Origin: Candidatus Hydrogenedentota bacterium
GTDB lineage: Bacteria > Hydrogenedentota > Hydrogenedentia > Hydrogenedentales > JAGMZX01
Direction: 5' to 3'
Length of the DNA stretch: 14,193 nucleotides
Assembly: GCA_029556545.1 (NCBI GenBank)
Contig: JAKQEQ010000195.1
Span: 1 to 14,193, forward strand
Shown here: piece by piece, positions 11,300 to 14,193 of the stretch
How positions within the stretch are numbered: the first letter of the stretch is position 1
How the letters are laid out: each line of letters starts with the position of its first letter
The notes under the pieces: model-generated
What the model was told of the DNA's origin: nothing
Databases searched by the model: none
What the model saw: only the letters and a program-made list of their open reading frames with translations
Position numbers and translations under genes: made by a program

Positions 11300-14193
11300 C
11301 TATATCGCCGCCCCAGGGCAGAACCCGTCCTCCGTGCCCTCGCCCGGGCAGTAGTGGTAGCCGCCGTATTGGTAGAACTGGATCACGCGCAACAGCCCGG
11401 TGAGATCGATTCGCCAGTTGCTGTTGGTGTCGGCGGCATGAGGACAGCAGGTATGGTTCGCGCCCGGCCCCGGCACATAGCCGTCTTCCGTGTCGCCGGG
11501 ATCGTCCGCGCAGTGGAACCCATTCGAGTTATAGAATTGGATCACGCGCAACAGTTCAATCAGTTCGATCCGGTTGTCGCCATTCTGGTCCGTCGTGTGA
11601 TATTCACTGAAACAAGGGTCCCCTTCCCCTTCGCCTTCACCCTCACCCTCACCACCCTCGCCCTCGCCCTCACCCTCACCCTCACCCTCGCCCTCACCCT
11701 CGCCTTCACCTTCACCTTCACCTTCACCCTCGCCACTCATACCAGGATAGATAGCGGGGTCCAACGCGGCAACCTTGTAACGGATAGCCTCAGCTTTCGC
11801 CGTTGTTACCGCCTCATACTCCGGGCAGCGATTCGGCCAGAAGGCGTTGTACTCCTCGATATTCGAGAACCCGTCGCCATCGGCGTCCTCCAGCGCCGTC
11901 AGTTGTGACAGGGGGATGAAGTCCGCAATGTCAAGGTCGGGGTCGGCGAAACCTGTGCCCAGTTCTTCAGTGAGTGCATCGTTGAGCAGATTAAACAGCC
12001 CAGCGACGAATCCGAAGGACCCCGTTCCCTGGGCCACCGTTTCCGACACCCGCTCATAGGCGCCGTCGCCCAACGTAACGTAACCGACGAGTATCTCCGC
12101 AAGACCCGCGGCCAGCACGTTCAAAGCCGGTCCCAGCTCCGGGCCGATGTTCACGTTCACCAACTGGTTGTAATTGTGCTCCCACGCGGCCATGACCGTC
12201 GCGTGGTCCAGCACGCCGTTATCGAACGACTCATCGCTCAGAATCCGCTGCAACAGCCCGAGTTCATTGGCGGCGTCCTTGATGCCGTTCCCGAGAATCT
12301 CGACAACGAGATTCTCGGAGTCGGTGATATCGATGAAGAACGACCCGTTGATATCGGCGACATTCGGCTGGAGCATGTTGACGAACACCTGGTACTCGGG
12401 GTCCAGGTCGCCGAGCAGCGGGTTGTTCACCACGGCGTAGAACGAGAGGCAGAAGTCCACGAACGGGTCCTCCTCCCCTTCATCACCGCCGACCGGGAAG
12501 ATAGTGGGGTCGAGCGCCGCGAGGCGATAACGAATCGTCGGCGAACTCTCCTTGCCCAAGTCGTAGGAAGGACACGCATTCGGCCGGAAGTAGAGATATT
12601 CCTCCCGATTCGACCACGTGTCGCCGTCCGCATCGCTGTTCACGGTAAACATATCAAGGAAGATGAATGTCGCCGGGTCAAGATTCGGATCGGCGAAACC
12701 GTTCCCCAACTCACCGATCAGCGCGTCGTTGATGAGATTGAACAGCCCGGCGACAAACCCGAACGAGCCGTTTCCTTCGACAATCGTCTCCGAAACCCGC
12801 TCGAAGCCGCCGTCGCCCAGGGTCACAAAGCCCACCAGCAGTTCCGCGAGCCCCGCCGCAAGCAGGTCCAGCGCGGGCGCGAGGTCCGGCCCGATGTTGA
12901 CGTTCACCAATTGGTTGTAGTTGTGTTCCCACGCGGCCATGGCGACATCGTGGCTGATCACGCCGTTGTCAAACGCCGGGTCGTTCAGCACCCGTTGCAG
13001 AAGTCCAAGTTCGTTCGCGGCGTCCTTGATCCCATTGCCGCGAATGTCGATCACGGCGTTATCGCCGTCCGTAAGATCGACGTAGAAAGAACCGTTCAGG
13101 TCGGCCACGTCCGGTTGCAGCATATCGATCAGCGGCTGATATTCAGGGTCCAGTTCGCCGAACAGCGGGTTATTCGCGACAAGGTAGAACGCAAGACAAA
13201 AATCGATGAACGGCTCTTCGCCCTCGCCTTCTCCTTCCCCTTCACCTTCACCCTCGCCTTCCCCTTCGCCCTCGCCCTCGCCTTCCCCCTCGCCCGGCAA
13301 GGTGTCGTTCACAATCAATTCAATTGGGAAACCTGTCGGCACGGTCGTCGTCCACGTCTGACCCGCATTCAGATTGCCCGTGCCGTTGATGCGTCGGGCC
13401 GGGAACGATCCCGCACGCACCCATACCCGCGTTAGGTCAATCTCATTATCGTTTACCAGCAAGACCTGATCGAATCCGTTGAACACGGAATCGAATGCCG
13501 CCAGACGAATAAGGCGCACGTTCTTGACCGTTTGTTGCGCCGCGGCCTCCAGAACCTGCTGCTGGTTGAAGTAGCCCGGGATCGGATAACCCTGCACGCG
13601 CGGCCCATTCACCACCTGTGGGATTACCGGACTCGCCATGCCGTTCAGTATCGGATTCGTCCCCTTCAACAACGGGTCGTTCACCGTCGTCGCCAAGAGC
13701 GTCGTTGGATTCGTCAGTTCCGGTATCTGGAGGCTGACCGCGAACGGACTCATATTACAGACGAACGTGACTTGACCGTTGGCGTCTATGCTCGCATCGG
13801 CGCTGTTGTTGGCCAGAATCCGAGGAGGAGCCCCCGTCTGGTCCACCCGAACGACCGACGCGTGCAACTTCAGCGTGCCCGGCGTGCCGTGACCGCCCGC
13901 GCCGCCAACGCCCCCAAGACGCGCACCGGCCTGTCCGGCCTCGGGTGCACCCGCCGAAATATCCAGGTCAACACCCGGACCGATTTCGAGCAGCCCCTTC
14001 GCGGCAAGCACCAGGCACCCTCCCCCGTTGCCTCCCTTACCGCCGCGCCCGCCAACGCCGCCGTCGGCCGCCTTGCTTACATCTCGTTCAATAATTCCTT
14101 GGTCGCCCCCTGTCTTGGTCGGTATTCCGGCCCCCGCGCCGCCCGGCGCCCCCAGAGCCCCGTCGCCACCCTTCGCCCCCGCCCCGCCGTCGC
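11300..14193 (-). CDS. Large modular surface protein: Gly-rich region, two tandem repeats, (GE)n linkers, EF-hand-like C-terminal module (5' partial)
   Basis: The frame stays open from the right edge to the stop at 11300-11302; about 963 residues are visible and the start is outside. The GTG at 14011 lies inside a Gly-rich stretch that continues upstream without a stop, so it is not the start. From the N-terminal side: a G-G-x-G-G-rich region (to about 13890); a non-repetitive stretch with T-R-V-W-V-R-A-G-S-F-P-A-R; a (GE)n linker (13214-13294); repeat unit 1 (12491-13213); a short acidic spacer; repeat unit 2 (11741-12466); a longer (GE)n linker (11621-11734); and the paired EF-hand-like module (11312-11617). 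Each repeat unit ends with a calcium-loop-like D-A-D-G-D-x-x-S-N-x-E-E-Y, as in thrombospondin type 3 or EF-hand proteins. This layout suggests a long secreted or cell-surface protein. No catalytic motif is recognised. A general match to Gly-rich adhesin-like surface proteins is inference. Confidence 0.88.
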   Translation of the reverse strand, partial: DGGAGAKGGDGALGAPGGAGAGIPTKTGGDQGIIERDVSKAADGGVGGRGGKGGNGGGCLVLAAKGLLEIGPGVDLDISAGAPEAGQAGARLGGVGGAGGHGTPGTLKLHASVVRVDQTGAPPRILANNSADASIDANGQVTFVCNMSPFAVSLQIPELTNPTTLLATTVNDPLLKGTNPILNGMASPVIPQVVNGPRVQGYPIPGYFNQQQVLEAAAQQTVKNVRLIRLAAFDSVFNGFDQVLLVNDNEIDLTRVWVRAGSFPARRINGTGNLNAGQTWTTTVPTGFPIELIVNDTLPGEGEGEGEGEGEGEGEGEGEGEGEGEEPFIDFCLAFYLVANNPLFGELDPEYQPLIDMLQPDVADLNGSFYVDLTDGDNAVIDIRGNGIKDAANELGLLQRVLNDPAFDNGVISHDVAMAAWEHNYNQLVNVNIGPDLAPALDLLAAGLAELLVGFVTLGDGGFERVSETIVEGNGSFGFVAGLFNLINDALIGELGNGFADPNLDPATFIFLDMFTVNSDADGDTWSNREEYLYFRPNACPSYDLGKESSPTIRYRLAALDPTIFPVGGDEGEEDPFVDFCLSFYAVVNNPLLGDLDPEYQVFVNMLQPNVADINGSFFIDITDSENLVVEILGNGIKDAANELGLLQRILSDESFDNGVLDHATVMAAWEHNYNQLVNVNIGPELGPALNVLAAGLAEILVGYVTLGDGAYERVSETVAQGTGSFGFVAGLFNLLNDALTEELGTGFADPDLDIADFIPLSQLTALEDADGDGFSNIEEYNAFWPNRCPEYEAVTTAKAEAIRYKVAALDPAIYPGMSGEGEGEGEGEGEGEGEGEGEGEGEGEGGEGEGEGEGEGDPCFSEYHTTDQNGDNRIELIELLRVIQFYNSNGFHCADDPGDTEDGYVPGPGANHTCCPHAADTNSNWRIDLTGLLRVIQFYQYGGYHYCPGEGTEDGFCPGAAI
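11312..11617 (-). other. Dockerin-like paired EF-hand module, copy 3
   Basis: Protein-domain feature at the extreme C-terminus. Half 1 loop DQNGDNRIELIE is a textbook EF-hand spacing (acidic or Asn at 1, 3, 5; Ile at 8; Glu at 9 and 12). Half 2 loop DTNSNWRIDLTG keeps the 12-residue length but has Gly at position 12. Unlike copies 1 and 2 it lacks the three-residue loop insertion. E-D-G-Y-V-P-G-P-G and E-D-G-F-C-P-G match copy 1. Confidence 0.75.
11621..11734 (-). repeat. Gly-Glu dipeptide repeat linker, long copy
   Basis: About 19 hexanucleotide units (minus strand GGYGAR-type) encode an alternating Gly-Glu tract of about 38 residues. Synonymous third bases vary between units. One extra codon near 11652 gives a Gly-Gly and shifts the phase of the hexamer by half a unit. 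It separates repeat unit 2 from the C-terminal module. Confidence 0.9.
11741..12466 (-). repeat. Tandem protein repeat unit 2 (about 242 residues)
   Basis: Begins P-F-V-D-F-C-L and ends A-A-L-D-P-A-I-Y-P-G. Compared by eye it is about two-thirds identical to unit 1, including identical runs G-N-G-I-K-D-A-A-N-E-L-G-L-L-Q-R and A-A-W-E-H-N-Y-N-Q-L-V-N-V-N-I-G-P. Near its end it has D-A-D-G-D-G-F-S-N-I-E-E-Y, a calcium-loop-like motif. No family name is recognised. Confidence 0.85.
12491..13213 (-). repeat. Tandem protein repeat unit 1 (about 241 residues)
   Basis: Begins P-F-I-D-F-C-L-A-F-Y and ends A-A-L-D-P-T-I-F-P-V, aligning with unit 2 almost without gaps. The central part (V-A-G-L-F-N-L-I-N-D-A-L) looks helical. 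The D-A-D-G-D-T-W-S-N-R-E-E-Y loop lies near the end. A short acidic spacer (about 12467-12490) joins it to unit 2. Confidence 0.85.
13214..13294 (-). repeat. Gly-Glu dipeptide repeat linker, short copy
   Basis: Encodes about 26 alternating Gly and Glu residues between the N-terminal region and repeat unit 1. It is built of the same hexanucleotide type as the longer tract at 11621-11734, with synonymous variation that shows selection on the peptide or old duplication. Confidence 0.9.

Noticed and set aside
11621-11734. Regular short repeats as a CRISPR array or intergenic satellite
   Set aside because: Units are 6 bases with no spacers and stay in frame inside a coding region as Gly-Glu codons.
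12176-13435. A 419-codon plus-strand open frame opposite the tandem repeats
   Set aside because: It is the antisense of the repeat units and (GE)n tract and mirrors their periodicity; no ribosome-binding site or domain was seen.

Overview
The window is high-GC bacterial DNA with long reading frames. Three C-terminal modules of one distinctive type (two EF-hand-like halves ending in E-L-L-R-x-I/V-Q-F-Y/F-N), two of them next to poly-(Gly-Glu) tracts, suggest an uncultured bacterium of the Hydrogenedentota (NKB19) or a neighbouring planctomycete-like phylum. So do an exported tandem FAD-dependent oxidoreductase with a discoidin-like insert and a planctomycete-style beta-sandwich secreted protein. 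The placement is inference from protein style; no taxonomic marker gene is present apart from one tRNA.

Layout, left to right. (1) The 3' end of a plus-strand secreted-protein gene with the EF-hand-like module (1-341). (2) A minus-strand tRNA-Arg(CCG) with encoded CCA and a good promoter (430-547). (3) A minus-strand hybrid sensor kinase (HDOD, GAF, HisKA, HATPase, receiver; 666-3446). It is divergent from (4) a two-gene plus-strand unit: a PilT-like twitching/secretion ATPase with an unusual ~140-residue N-terminal extension (3680-5173) and a membrane-anchored TPR protein (5183-6412). The 233-bp gap between the divergent genes holds a sigma-70-like promoter for each direction. (5) A plus-strand exported flavoprotein of about 1,170 residues with two FAD-oxidoreductase halves, a discoidin-like insert and a helical-repeat tail (6476-9997). 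(6) Two minus-strand secreted proteins carrying the EF-hand-like C-terminal module: a 297-residue beta-sandwich protein (10084-10977) and the 3' part of a large surface protein (11300-14193, continuing off the right edge). The latter has a Gly-rich N-terminal part, two ~240-residue tandem repeats and two (GE)n linkers.

How they may work together. The kinase, PilT-like ATPase and TPR protein look like a type IV pilus or type II-secretion-related regulatory and motor group. The modular C-terminal domains on three proteins point to a shared way of anchoring or assembling exported proteins, comparable in logic to dockerins or other sorting tags. That shared domain is the best candidate here for something little described. 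No CRISPR array, insertion sequence, phage gene or rRNA was seen.
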